A DNA stretch of 64,000 nt from Adineta vaga (GCA_021613535.1 CP075493.1:14384001-14448000), one strand, 5' to 3'; counted from the stretch's first letter, positions 33,009-48,419 are shown. A program made the numbers and translations. Notes: a model not told the origin generated them from the letters alone.

Positions 33009-33913
33009 ATGCGTTTTATTTTCATTTTATTTATACAATTGATCAGATTTTGTTCAAGTGAAGAAGATTCTCTATGTTACTTTCGTATCTTTTTGTCAAA
33101 TGGAACTCAAGCATGGTGTCTAGATGAAGAATGTTTTAATCACTTAGATTTAATATCCATCGAAAACTTTCAATGTCGAACAAATTTTTTATCACTTCGA
33201 TTTTCATCTTATTCAACGTATTCAACATTTCTTCGTTCAACATCACTTTCATCATTTTTTTCTCTAAATCGTTCAAATTTAGAGCGTCTTCTTCAAATTG
33301 AATTTTTATCTCCACTTGAAAACATCAATCAACCGTTTCAATTAGATGAACTTAAATTATTAAGTTATTCAATTCCATCGAATATCGATACATATGAATT
33401 AATTTTTCATGGAAATCTTATTAAAAATCCTTCACAACTACTTTTCGATGAAGAAATTTTCTTAAGTAAAGAACAAAAATATATCGATACATTAAGATTA
33501 ATATTTAATTGTACTTCGAATGAACGAGTCGAATGGGAATTAGTCAAAAGTATTCAATCAATACCCAATTCACCATGTCCTCAACAAATTATCTTAAAAC
33601 AAAATTCTGATCAAAATCAAATTTATATTATTATCGTTGTAAGTATAAATCTCTTTGTATGTTAATGTATAGAGAAAATACCCTTTTTCAGAACAAATCA
33701 TGTTGGAGAGGATATACATTCTGTAAAACTAGCGACATCTTTCAGATACTTATCGTTTTATTTTTATTTTAGACAAGCTGTATTGCATTTCTATCTATTA
33801 TTATAATTATAATGATTGGTTTAGTTTTATTTTATAATTTTTATTTCAATAATGATCAAATTAAACAACGATTAATTTCAGATAGTTCAATTTCTATGAT
33901 TGAACGATTTTAA
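33009..33913 (+). CDS. Single-pass membrane protein, member 1 of a convergent paralog pair
   Basis: Exons 33009-33638 and 33773-33913, phase 0, 134 bp intron; 256 residues. A signal peptide (MRFIFILFIQLIRFCSS) is followed by an ectodomain of about 190 residues. It has an early four-Cys cluster (SLCYFRIF, AWCLDEECFNHL, FQCRTNF), then L-S-L-R-F-S-S-Y-S-T-Y-S-T-F-L, and a late Cys pair (FNCTS, SPCPQQ). Exon 2 encodes the transmembrane helix (CIAFLSIIIIIMIGLVLFYNF) and a 25-residue cytoplasmic tail. Without splicing the frame stops eight codons past the donor and loses the anchor. It is homologous to the minus-strand gene facing it. No named family; receptor-like architecture, function unknown. 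Confidence 0.7.
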
Positions 33914-33983
33914 TTAGAAACTTGTATAAATTCTTGTTCTAAATAAAGATTCGTTATCCAAATGTATTTCTTCGTATACATGG

Positions 33984-35083
33984 TTAGGTTTCTTTGTAAA
34001 GTGATTCTTGATGGGGTGATGGTAAACGGGAAACTTGATATGGTCTGATATTTCCTCGACATTCACATTGTTCTCTACAATAAATAAACTTTATTCACAA
34101 AATTCTTAGCTAAGAATTACATATGTAATGAAAATATGATTAACTTTCTGAAGTTCGACTTACCGATTATTCGTATCAAGATTATGTGATATGGATGAAA
34201 GAGTGACATCTGTTTGTGAACATTCATTTCTTCGTAAATGTCGATAAACTAAAAACGAAAGAATAATTGTAATGAATAATATTCCTAGTGGTACTAAAAT
34301 CTAAATCAAACGTAAAAAGATTATGAAATATTATGAGAAGAAATTTTTTCTTTACAAGAAGAATTAAATGAATTGATCTTTCATTTTCTTGATTAGACTT
34401 TTGGTTGGTAAGAGTTGTTAGCAAGGGAAGAATTGATGGTGCTGGTAGTGGTAATGTAGTTTTTGGACGTTGAGGAGCAAATAATGATGGAGAGACGATA
34501 TGTGTAGTACATGGTTCTTCATCATATTGAATAAGTGAATTACAAATACTAAGAATAGCAAAAAAGAATGTATTGCTTTTCTTTTTCTTTTCAGAAAAAA
34601 AATTTACAATCGAATTTTAATGATAAACCATTGAGGATCATTTGGATCATAATGAATAAAACGTTGAAGAGAATTTTGAGTAGTCAAATTTTGAATATAT
34701 AATTGATAGATATCAATATGATTTCCTAAACGATTTAAATGATTTTCATGTGTTGGATAATCATTTGAATCGATCTGATTTAAATAGATTCTCAATAAAC
34801 GTATTTGTTGAGATTTTTTTGGAAATAAATTAGATAATTTCCATTGAATTCGATTAAGAAATAATTCATAAGTTTGAAATGATGAAAATGAAAGATAAAC
34901 AGAATGCGTTTTACAATCATTTGGTTTGACGCTTAATACATATGGATCAAGATATTTATTACATTCATTACTTAAACATAAATCGAATGTTGTATCGAAA
35001 TTTTTTATTAAATAATTACATAAATTCTCCAAACAATTTACGAAATTTATTGAGAATATTAATAAAAGAATAATCCCTTTCAT
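33984..35083 (-). CDS. Single-pass membrane protein, member 2 of a convergent paralog pair
   Basis: Four exons (35083-34608, 34548-34356, 34300-34164, 34074-33984), introns 55-90 bp, 298 residues. The frame is open to 35161, but the ATG at 35083 starts the signal peptide (MKGIILLLIFSINFVNC). The ectodomain shares its key layout with the facing gene: NLCNYLI, DLCLSNECNKYLDP, NDCKTHSVYLSFSSFQTYELFLNRI. A Pro/Thr-rich stalk follows (SLFAPQRPKTTLPLPAPS), then a transmembrane helix (LILLILVPLGILFITIILSFL) and a longer tail of about 60 residues with H-L-R-R-N-E-C. Relative to member 1 it has gained or kept the stalk and a longer tail. Function unknown; probably a surface receptor or adhesion protein. 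Confidence 0.68.
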
Positions 35084-35488
35084 TTTCGAAAGATAGACAA
35101 ATAAATTTCTGAGAGATTCTTTTTCTTCTCTTCCTACGAAATTATTCGTTTGACATACCAAACATTCTTTTCTTATTCAGAAATATTCTTTTTTGTTTTT
35201 TGTATGAAGACATCGATTTTCCTTTTTCGCTCTTTTATTGAGAAAAGAGAGTTCAAACAGATGAACAACTTGAAACAAAAAAAGTGATAACGATTCTTTT
35301 TTTTCGTTTTGATATATTTGAACAAAATAATGTGTGAAGGAGAAACAATTGATTGATTGAGATAAATCTCGACGTATTCAATATGTATATGAAAGTATGT
35401 AGATAAAGAAGAGAAGAAGAGTATGACGTCAGATAAATGATATTCATTTCAAACATTCTATTCGTTTATTTCGCTTTTTTTCTATTCA
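35084..35488. other. Divergent promoter region, no gene seen
   Basis: Separates the minus-strand membrane protein from the plus-strand LIM gene; AT-rich, no motif assigned. Confidence 0.5.
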
Positions 35489-36680
35489 ATGGAAGGAGAA
35501 TATGTATCAAAAATAGTACTTGAATTACAACCAAGGTTTGATTTTCTCTTATCAAAAACTAACATAGTCTCTGTTTTTTATATTTAAAAAAAACAACAAC
35601 AGATCTCGTCGTGGTTATCGTCGTTTATTTGGAATACGTGAAAATTTCTATTTCAATGAAGATTTCTTTAACAAAGATCGATTTACTGAACAATTTCTTA
35701 AAGAATACAATAGAAAAGTACTTCGACGAGGACAACATGTAAAGAAAATTGATTTTAACTAACAAAGTTTCATCGTTCTTTTATTCTCTTTAGGTCAAAT
35801 GCAATAACTTGATTATCGCCGTTAAACAAATCAAAAGTAAAGAAAAACTTGAGATAAACTAATCCTATTTGCTTTATTCAGATGCTCCGAAAACATTTGA
35901 AGGAAATACTCAAGTTGAATATCGCCTAAAAGGTCTTCCATTGAAGTTAGTATACACATTAAAATAGAAACTTTACGTCTGAGGAAATAAAAGTAGCCTA
36001 CTTTGAGGAGATTAAAATAGACTATAGAATCAGAATGCATCGATGAACTAAAAACTTTTCTCTATTTAAATAGAAATAAACGAAATCGTTCCATTAATGA
36101 TGATAAAGGCAAATTAAATGAATCTTTTTTAACTGATATTTCCCACAAGAATGAAAAAGATTTCTCATCAAAAAGTCGTCAAAGTAGTATCGATATTGAT
36201 CAACAAGAAGTTTATTCGTAAGTATAACTAAAAAACAGAAGTTTTTTTCTTCGGATTAATTAAAAGATGAAATCAATTCAGATGCTATTGTTCGGAATGT
36301 AAAAATTGTTTATCAAATGGAGATTATTTAATCAAAACAACAAATTGGAAGCGACCAATACTTTGTTTATCTTGTTATAATCTTTATCATACGTATAAAT
36401 GTGTTCGATGTTTAGAACCAATTACATTCGATCGTAAGAAAATCCATTCAAATTTTCATTTCGAATTATGATTGAACTTATTATATTCTTTATAGCGAAT
36501 TCTGTCACTTCAGATGGTTTAGTTCGTATTCATTATGTTGAAGCAAATGATTTCTATTGGCATTCGGATTGTTGTGTTTGTGTGACTTGTTCACAATCAT
36601 TAATTGGCAAACAGTTTTATCAAGATGAATATTACGATCTACTTTTTTGTCTTGAACATGTTCCCGTTCAATATCTTTAA
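35489..36680 (+). CDS. LIM-type zinc-finger protein
   Basis: Seven small exons (35489-35535, 35603-35738, 35794-35836, 35882-35945, 36074-36217, 36282-36433, 36496-36680) with consistent phases, 256 residues. The N-terminal half is basic and unstructured (RSRRGYRRLFGIRENF...; KSRQSSIDIDQQEV). Two C-terminal zinc modules follow: CYCSECKNCL...CLSCYNLYHTYKC, and a standard LIM CVRCLEPITF...FYWHSDCCVCVTC...LFCLEHV. LIM domains bind proteins in cytoskeletal or transcription complexes. The first module looks shortened, and the arrangement recalls prickle/testin or LMO-type proteins without being diagnostic. No homeodomain or PET domain is seen. Confidence 0.72.
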
Positions 36681-37007
36681 GAAAAAAAAAAGGTTTTCTT
36701 TTTTTCCTATAGAAATAAAACGACGATTTATATAAACAAACAGAAAATTTATTCCAAAAAAGAGAAATGCGTTGGTGTAAAGAAAAAATCGAATATTTAT
36801 AGAAGAATGATTACATTATACTTTTATATGACCTCTTTTTTCTCTCTCTCTGTTTCTTTTGTTCGAAAATTTCTCTAATTAAACAGGAAATATGTTCATT
36901 TACAAATAAAACATCACGTCAAGTTATTTTTTTATTATTCACGAACGATAATAAAGTAACGATATAGATTTACATTCGATTTTAACATTTTACTTAGAGA
37001 TTGATCA
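36681..37007. other. Intergenic, no gene seen
   Basis: Spacer between the LIM gene and the first four-Cys peptide gene; pyrimidine-rich run TTCTCTCTCTCTG near 36841. Confidence 0.5.
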
Positions 37008-37250
37008 ATGGCAATTCAGTTCAACTTTTCAACCCATAAATTAATCATCCTTTTTGTTTTATTATCTATTTGTGGAATGTCGTCAAGTCGATTCGTTTGG
37101 GATTTTGGTTCTTATTGTTTGAATAAATGTGCCAAGGCAAGATTTCAATCAACACCCGTCAGCGTTTGTTCATGTCAATGGATTTCATCAAACTATCGTC
37201 GATCAATATTCGATAGAATTTCCAAACATGATCAATTTAAAATTAAATAA
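37008..37250 (+). CDS. Secreted four-Cys RFVWDFG peptide, copy 1
   Basis: Single-exon, 80 residues. The N-terminus is a signal peptide (KLIILFVLLSICGMSSS). The mature part, about 52 residues, begins S-R-F-V-W-D-F-G-S, has Cys spaced C-x3-C-x12-C-x-C, then Q-W-I-S-S-N-Y-R-R and a basic tail ending K-I-K. The second copy 480 bp downstream keeps the opening, all four Cys and the Q-W-I-S-S-N block while the signal peptides and tails differ. That is the pattern of a real, selected secreted peptide. I know no family with it. It could be a signalling, structural or defence peptide; nothing here decides among these. Confidence 0.65.
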   Translation: MAIQFNFSTHKLIILFVLLSICGMSSSRFVWDFGSYCLNKCAKARFQSTPVSVCSCQWISSNYRRSIFDRISKHDQFKIK

Positions 37251-37730
37251 CAAAACCTTTTTCTTTTCATTCGAAAAATAAAGAAATATAACTAACTTTG
37301 ATTTGTATTCTGACATAAGATCGGTCATATCTTTTCTCAAGAATATTGAAATGACTGACTTTTATTTTATCATCAACGATCGACCATTGTTCGAGAAGAA
37401 AAATTAAGATGGAGATTCATCCATGGAAAGCGTTGGTGTTGAGAAAAGAATTTCTAAATGAATGATTTTATTAGATTTATCATCGTCATGTTCTCTTTGA
37501 CGTCTAATTAACATGAGCCGGATATACCTTTTTTTTCGAATATTTTTAACAGAAAGAAACAAAGTTTTAATTGAAAATGAACACCATTGGCGTCATACTC
37601 TGTCTTACGTACGCCTTTTTTGTCAGAGATAAAAAAAGAAAAAATTCAATGCACTTGCTTCAAAGATCATTTGTAGAAAATTTGTCGTGTTATCAAGTTC
37701 ATCTTTTTTTTCCTATTTTAGAACGATTCA
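37251..37730. other. Spacer between the two peptide genes
   Basis: No gene seen. It must hold the promoter of copy 2; a T-rich run (ctttttttttcctattttag-like) lies just before its start and could equally be an intron end, so a 5' untranslated intron is possible. Confidence 0.4.
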
Positions 37731-37982
37731 ATGGATTATTTCTCTAAATCATCGTGGAATAAAATTATTTTAATTCTTCTCTTTATTTCCTTATGTCAAA
37801 TATGTGACAGTCGTTTCGTTTGGGATTTTGGTTCATTTTGTTTCAGTTATTGTGCAAAAATGAAATATCGTCCAAGTCCTGTTAGTATTTGTTCATGTCA
37901 ATGGATTTCATCGAATCATCGACGAGGTTTATTCGAAAGATTTTTATTGAAGAATAACAATGACATTTTTCGAATTAAATAA
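37731..37982 (+). CDS. Secreted four-Cys RFVWDFG peptide, copy 2
   Basis: Single-exon, 83 residues. The signal peptide (KIILILLFISLCQICDS) is followed by R-F-V-W-D-F-G-S, the same C-x3-C-x12-C-x-C spacing, Q-W-I-S-S-N-H-R-R-G and a Lys/Asn tail ending F-R-I-K. The sequence just before the ATG ends in ...cctattttag, like an intron acceptor. It is a tandem paralog of the gene at 37008. Inter-Cys residues differ (AKARFQSTPVSV against AKMKYRPSPVSI) but keep polarity and the Pro, so both are likely functional. Function unknown. Confidence 0.65.
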   Translation: MDYFSKSSWNKIILILLFISLCQICDSRFVWDFGSFCFSYCAKMKYRPSPVSICSCQWISSNHRRGLFERFLLKNNNDIFRIK

Positions 37983-40610
37983 TATTTTCATCTATTGAAA
38001 TGAATTATTGTTTATTTCAAAATAAAATAATTGAAGATTTCAATCGAAACGAAGAAAAAAGTTGAAAAATTTGTCTTTCATTCAATGTATAAGTGAACGT
38101 ATGTGGATGTGGTTGAATGATTATTATCGTTTCATTTCATTTCATTTGTTTTGGTTTTACTTCAATTCATTTCGATCTGACTGTTAGCGTATCATTAGGG
38201 GCATCTTTTTCCGAGCAAGTAATAAACTTTGAAAGGGAAAGAGGAAATTTCTTCAAGCGAACAGCAAATACATGTACGTTGACATTATATCGAAAAGTTC
38301 AAAAATTCAACTATATAATATGTGTCTCAAAAGTGCCAAAAAATTTTTCAAAGAAAATAAATAACTCTGACAATCCAAGAATATTTCTGTTACTATCGAA
38401 GAAAGAAATCGATTAATTTCGTGGTAAAAATCCCATAAATATGTGCATCTTTTCATTGCCGTAGAGAAGCACGGAATGTTTTTGTGTTTATACAAGAGAA
38501 TGAACATGTAAGTCATGTCACAATTCTTTGAATCATAAATGTGCACTGCATCACTTGCTGTGTTTCAATGCATCCACTAATTAGATTCAATTGAAGGGAT
38601 ATGGGTACAAAGCAGAGAAGGATACCCGTACCTTTGCAAACAATGAGTAAATTTCAATGGATTTTTTACATACTTTGTTACTTGCATTCTTTTCTTATAT
38701 ATAAGCGATCCTAGAAATCGAATCTTGCTTAAACTGATTTTTATAATTTGTTTTTTCATAGAAGTCAATTTATTTCAATTACATTATTGGTTCTTTGTGG
38801 ATTTCTCTATTCTAATTATTTGTGTATTAATGATTAAATACTTTTCAATTAATCAATCGTTATTAAAATTTTATTGTCTATTCATATAGATATATGATTA
38901 TGCGAGTATATGTTGTTATGAAAAAAACAAGATCTAATAAATTAGAGAATAAAATACCGTAAATTAAATCGATTAATATTTAAGTATTATTCTTCTTACT
39001 ATATTATAATAATGGCTCGATGCTCATGCAACTATTCAACCAAAATTAACCTCTAAACAGCATTTGCATTAATTTTATTAACTGGACTACGTTTAATCAT
39101 CTCATTTATAAGTATGATTGTATGAAATCACTACAAAGTTCTTGATTATTTTACTATCGGAAAATTATAAAAAAAGAAATTACAAATACCAATGAACAAA
39201 CAATCCGACATGTTCATCAAAGTAAGAAAATTAAATGAAAAACAAAAACATGAGCAAAAGAATTATAATAATGTACGATAGAAGATGTAGGTGTAAGTTA
39301 AGAAAACTTATACGAAAAAAGTTTATTTCGATAATTATGATACTCTCACCCATGCTGGTATCCATCTAAGAACATATCTTTCATTGGTGGTAGATGTGGA
39401 TGATGGACATCTATCACAGCAAGCACTTATGCCGATGCAACACAATCCTAGACCAATTATATCACTTATAGCAATTAGATTTCCTGCCGCTATGTTGGAG
39501 AAACGACTCACACTCTCGATGTACCTAGAAAATATAAAAAATTATCAAATTATGATAGAAATAAAGAAGTTATTTTACTGTTACTTTTTGACGAAAAGTC
39601 GTTAACATTTTCTTCTCTTACTTCAACAGCAAATTTCTTTATCATAAAAAAATTATTGACTTTATTATTCTGATAAAAATGTAACTTTTATTATTTTTCT
39701 ATAATACTAAAAAGTGAGTAGGTATGGATGAGGAGAGATATTTGATATCTTCTCCCATATCATCCCATCAGAATTCATAGGTTTCTGCAGACGGATTCGA
39801 TGCATGTGCGTAAGGCTATAATATAAAGTACCTAAAAACACTGCTCATCAAATTTGCAGCAATTGACATTTTGCCGATCGAATTCTATTGGTTTATGTAG
39901 GAAAAGATCTAAATCTGCAAACCTAGATTAATAATTAAGTGATTAATATCCATTTTTGGAAAAGAGGCGCTTGAGAGGAATGCTGATAACTTTAGAAGAA
40001 AACGTGATGAAGACTTGAGGCTTTCACTGTTCAAGAGAGGAGATCACGGGACGTTAAACGATGTATTCAAGCTTATCTAAACATCTTATCTTATGGTTTT
40101 GTGTTAATTTTTTTTTTTAAACAACGTGTTCATGAGCTGAAAAATTAACATGGAGCTATTAGTAATATCACTATATAACTTTTGATCGGTAAAAATATAT
40201 TTGTGAATGTATGAACAAACAATATTCAAAAAATAAACTAATTTTTTCTTTCGATTTGAATAGAAATACATATATTTGACGAGTCATTACTTCATCTATT
40301 ATAAAAAGTTTGATATTGAACAGTTAAACTATTAATTTAATGAAATAAAAAAATGATAAATATAATCAGATGTTCATTAATTATAATTATCTAATTTTTG
40401 TATTTATATGATATTTCATATTTATCTTAGAAATAAAAAAACGGAAATGTATAAATCATTTATAAACTAATGGCTTATAAGAATATTTTATGATATTCTA
40501 AAAGCAAAAAATGAAAAGCATATTTATCTTTACTTATGAACAAAGGAAGTTTCATAATATTACAAAAAGCTTACCGTAATATAAAACAAAATATATTCCA
40601 TTAGTAAAAC
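37983..40610. other. Long gene-poor region with two short orphan coding-like stretches
   Basis: Mostly AT-rich with no gene. Two stretches look once-coding. On the minus strand at about 39529-39343, after an acceptor-like tttctag, is a 60-residue frame with a hydrophobic helix and CC pairs (IIGLGLCCIGISACCDRC), possibly the last exon of a small membrane protein. On the plus strand at about 39958-40080 is a GC-richer 40-codon frame (EALERNADNFRRKRDEDLRL). Neither can be placed in a family. Confidence 0.35.
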
Positions 40611-40907
40611 ATGTTACTTCTATATCTATTCACTTTTTTTGAATTATTTCAAATGATCAATGTTCATTATATAATGTATCATTCATCAAATTATTTCTCA
40701 TCTTCATTTGATTGTCTTTATGCTATTTGGAATATAGACAAACATTTCCCATCTAATGCACCTTGTATTCATAATTATTATTTAATTCCTTATTGTCGAA
40801 GACCAAATAAAGAAGATGATGAACAATTGATGTATACAATCGATGAAACTATTTCAACAAAGATTAGTTTTAAAGAATTAAAACAAAAGAACATAGATGT
40901 CGTATAA
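40611..40907 (+). other. Orphan ORF, possibly a nonaspanin-like N-terminal fragment
   Basis: 98 residues. A hydrophobic N-terminus (MLLLYLFTFFELFQMINV), then HNYYLIPYCRRP, which resembles the Y-Y-x-L-P-F-C block of TM9SF/nonaspanin lumenal domains, and a Lys/Glu-rich end. The nine-helix membrane domain is absent downstream, so if the resemblance is real this is a truncated relic. It could also be an unrelated small secreted protein. Confidence 0.3.
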
Positions 40908-42080
40908 ATTCATTGATAAAAAAAAACTTAGAAATCTATTTAATTGACTATTTGTTGAAGAGTATAATAAAATATTTCGTAATATATTTCCTGAATTGGA
41001 TAAAATAGATGATAACAGTGATATGCTTAATGAAATTCTCCATTTTATCTGAATGCATTGAAAAAATTCATGAAAATTTTATGTAAACTTGTCGATATTG
41101 TAATGAAACATTTCATCTTTTGTTTAAATCTGAACCAATTGGTTCTATTTGTGTTTTTTTCTGCTTTACTTGTACTAATTTAGTTCATAATTTATCTTTG
41201 AAAGACATCTTAAAATTTGATTCATCATAACAGACCAATATTGACATGTGAGCTATAGAGTTTTAGTTTCAAAGAACTTATAGTTACTTTCGTTTCGATT
41301 GTTTGAATAATCGTTTATTTTAAAAGTCAATAAACTGTACGTTTGACAATCTTTCAAGTCTATTGTAGGAAATTCAATTTTATCATTTAACTTCTTTGTA
41401 CATGAGAGTGTAATTATCAACTATCAATGGGCAAATTTGATTCAATTGACTTTGAATTCGAAGAGTATGGATTAGGAGTTTAAATTCAACGAAATCTTCT
41501 CATTTCAATCGTCATGGTGGTTAAATGAATTGAAAGCTTTCATTACAATACAAGAATTTTTTCTAAAAATATTCAATAATTCAACTTCATATCAATTGGA
41601 TTTGATAATTAATTCTCAACTTTTTTAGTTTTTTTATTACAGAAATGAAACTTACTTTAGGTAAATTCAATCAACTTGACAAATTTCTACTCAAAGATGA
41701 TATTAATCGACCTTATTTTTCTCATTTGAAACGTTTGACATTGAATGGACATATTTCAATGCATGTTTTCAATAAAATTCGAAATAATATTGATATGAAA
41801 TTAATTGAACACTTGGAAATTTTGTCAAAATCGAATACTTTACCTGGATATTCAGATTTGATTACGACGATGAAATCTCTTTCATATCTTTGTATTCACT
41901 TTAATTCATTTACCACTCGTATCTATTCGATATCTTGTATTAGTTGATGATGATGATGATGATGATGAAGGTAAACAAAGCACATGTATTTTCTCTCAAC
42001 TCGGTCGTGTATATCCTCGTTTGACTTATTTATCAATCAAATATCCTATACTGAATGATTTTTCGACTAATAAATAATTA
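40908..42080 (+). pseudogene. F-box/LRR-type relic with poly-Asp microsatellite
   Basis: Decayed coding sequence in several frames. About 40960-41220 has FRNIFPELDKIDDNSDML and a C-x2-C...C-x2-C patch (CRYCNETFHL...FFCFTC). About 41480-41620 has SSWWLNELKAF and similar. 41645-41930 is an open LRR-like stretch (YFSHLKRLTLNGHISMHVF). After a frameshift near 41920 it continues RYLVLVDDDDDDDEG (a GAT microsatellite at 41946-41969) and IFSQLGRVYPRLTYLSI to a stop at about 42076. The later half resembles the leucine-rich part of bdelloid F-box proteins; the first part may be a different gene. No start or continuous frame remains. Confidence 0.5.
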
Positions 42081-42228
42081 AAGTTTTGATACATACTGAT
42101 ACATTCATCTCCCCGCATTCTCACATTATTTAGAGAAAAAAAACTTAAAAATAAATCACCATTGTATATATAATTTGTTAAGTGTTCAACTAAAAATGTA
42201 TTTGATCCCTGACATAATGTTTAATTTA

Positions 42229-44489
42229 TTAAGTATAAATACCAATTGGAGAAATATTGTCAAAGACACGACGGACAAAATCGTAGTCGTCTTCGGATGG
42301 TGCCGAAATCATTTGACGAGTGGAAAGGTAATTTAGAATATCACTGTAAGAACCGGGTCGCTCTTCCGCTACATTCTGCAATCTGAAAGACAAACTGCTG
42401 CTTACAGTGACTGATCATATAGATCTACTTACAAGTGCAAAACAAGTTTTTGCATCGGAGAAGAAACAGTTTCTGGAACTACTCGATCCCAACAGAGAAG
42501 TCTATCAAACGAGGGTTCATCACTTTGTGTCCAGTCGGCATGCGGATGTTTACCAACGATAATTTCGAGCAAACTAATACCCAATGCCCACATATCATTC
42601 TGAGTGGCTTGTTGTTCGTAGATAGGTGGTATATAAGAGACAGAACCTTTAAGTAATTCTGGTTTTAACATACTGCAACAGATATTGAAATCACATAATT
42701 TAACTACAATATTATCTTTCTTAATAAGCATATTTGCCGGTTTGACATCTCGATGAAGGATTTGTTTTGTTTCCAAAAATTGAAGTCCAGAAGTAATCTG
42801 TATAGAAAAATACGAATGATTTCAAATCAATATAAACGTATATTGACATTCAGGTTTGAGAATATACGTATATGCGCGTGGTTCTGCTCTACAACTCATT
42901 ATACTAAAGCTTAGAAGCATTCTTACATTATGGGTAACACGACGGATCACGAACTCGAGTTCCGCATTAGTAGTTCCATCCCCATCTGGTGAATGCATAG
43001 CTACATAGAAATCTTTCATTGATGCATCCATCAGTTCCATCCAAATGCACAGATGATCGGTTGTCTTCGTAGCAAATACAATAAAATACAGATATTTCAT
43101 ATGTATACTGTATCAATACGTACAGAATTAATCATGGCACCATAATAGTCAATAATATATGGATGATTACTGGAACTGATAGTTTGCAATATTTCCAGTT
43201 CGTTATTCGCGGATGAATGCCCATCTTTGTCCCTTTTGCGTGCTATACACTAAGAAGTAATAATATTTCATTAAATAATACAGTCGAATCATTCTTAATT
43301 CTTCTTCTTTTGATTGACAATACAGAGAAAATAATGGATGTAAACTTCAAAAATAGGAATGAGCTATGCTTCTAGGTAATAATTGCTTTGATAACAAGGA
43401 TGTTTTCATTCAGAAACTATACGTACTTTAACGGCCGTCGGGATAATTTCTTTTTGCTCATCAAGAATGACGGCATGAACGACGCCAAAGTTTCCATAGC
43501 CGAGTATCTGAGCATTACGTAAATTATCGACATTGACCGGAATATTTTGTCCGTAGTAATTTAGTTCCGTTGAGTTTATGCTTACTGATGGCCTATAAAC
43601 AAAACTGAGAAAAGATTGGTAAGTAGAAAATATCATTTTACGAGTTTTCTTCGGGCTCATCGTTCACAATAATATGAAAGGTTAATCCAAGACGTGATCC
43701 CGATGCTAAAAGAAAACCATTCAAATTAGTTGAGATTAAAGTTCAAAATTGAATATAATGGAAAGGCAACTTTTTTATATCCGACTCTAATCGGTCTTTG
43801 GAGAATGTGAGATACTCGAATTGCTTTAGCAGAATATCTTGAACTGAACAAGCTTTCTAGAAATAGTTTCTATTCCAGTATATACATTCTGTAGCTAATT
43901 ATTATCGAATGAATAAGAATCAATAAATTCCTGTATAGAGTTATATGTTAGCCCTGAAATCTTCATACTTCTTTTGAAATTGTTTTTCTTTTTATTTATT
44001 GTAGTTGGTTCTATCGGTACTAGAATTTGGGCTTCGATAGTGCTATTAAATTCCCGTTCATTTGTGGTGTGTCGAAAGCCCTCTTCCGCAATGTTAATCC
44101 TCTGTTCGACAACTCCATCTAAATCAGACAAAACAAATTATGTCTTGGTTTTCTTGAGAAAAATTTATCCAGAATTCACCGAAATTATGCGATTGCATCG
44201 TATGGAAATTGTCATCAGATCTAGTTGCTATTCCAACGATAGGTCTGACCATTCCAGTATCTATATTATCAATTGACTGGGACATTGATGAATTTAGCGT
44301 AGCTATAAGTATAGGATATAGATAAACAGAAATAATCATAAAGAACTTACGAGAGCCCTCCGTTTGGTCAGGCACCGATTCTGTGACTGATGTTTGAATT
44401 TCGTCATCAGCATCGAAAACTTGAGACTGCGTTGGTTGAGTATTAGTGCTGCTTTCGTCAAATGACTGCTGTTGATGTGACGAATTCAT
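42229..44489 (-). CDS. MAP2K-like protein kinase with DFN in place of DFG
   Basis: Nine exons (44489-44351, 44302-44180, 44118-43969, 43705-43642, 43604-43427, 43249-43124, 43064-42927, 42797-42433, 42382-42229), 478 residues; the 263 bp intron after 43969 is the least certain join. A disordered Ser/Gln-rich N-terminus and the SRLGLTF block recall MKK proteins. Kinase core: G-loop LGYGNFGVV (G194-G199), Lys K218, Glu in NNELEIL, HRDVKPANML (321-330), then D342-F-N344 where DFG is expected. The activation segment GSVSYIPP lacks the S-x3-T pair and the A-P-E box, and WALGISLLEI follows. Mg-binding Asp is kept but the Gly hinge is lost, so activity may be altered or absent. Confidence 0.75.
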
Positions 44490-44943
44490 TGATTCAGTTT
44501 ACGAAACTATTTCTATTTAATTTTAGAAAGATTTATTTTAACCTAGTCCACATCTAGAATTTGCGAACAGTTTTATATACTATTGTTTCATTCGTTACCG
44601 TGGGTTATCAACGAAAAAATACGTTATTCGTAATATAGATTGTTTTTCTCTACAGCAGACAATCGATGTCGGTACGCTTCATACATAAATCAAGATGAGA
44701 AATGATTTGTTACTTTATTACACCAAGTATATTTATTGTTAATAGACATGCAAGATGTCGCATTCATGTAGCGAGTATACTCAGAGCAAAAAAAGAAGAG
44801 ATTCCTACTCTCGCACTTACATACTCAATATGTATTTTTATACCTAATCAACATCTATATGCGTATTATTTATTAAAAAAATTAAAATCACAACTGAAAA
44901 CGATTACTAGTCAATAGTACGAAGAGTATCATTCTCTCTTTTA
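44490..44943. other. Intergenic, no gene seen
   Basis: Spacer between the kinase 5' end and the 3' end of the alpha-glucosidase gene (both minus strand). AT-rich; no motif assigned. Confidence 0.5.

Positions 44944-48419
<3,476 letters not shown>

Noticed and set aside
40611-40907. Functional TM9SF gene
   Set aside because: Only one short lumenal-type block; all nine membrane helices are absent downstream.
43895-44489. Separate small gene upstream of the kinase
   Set aside because: The exon phases join it to the kinase domain without a break (A|CA at 43969/43705), although the long intron leaves some doubt.
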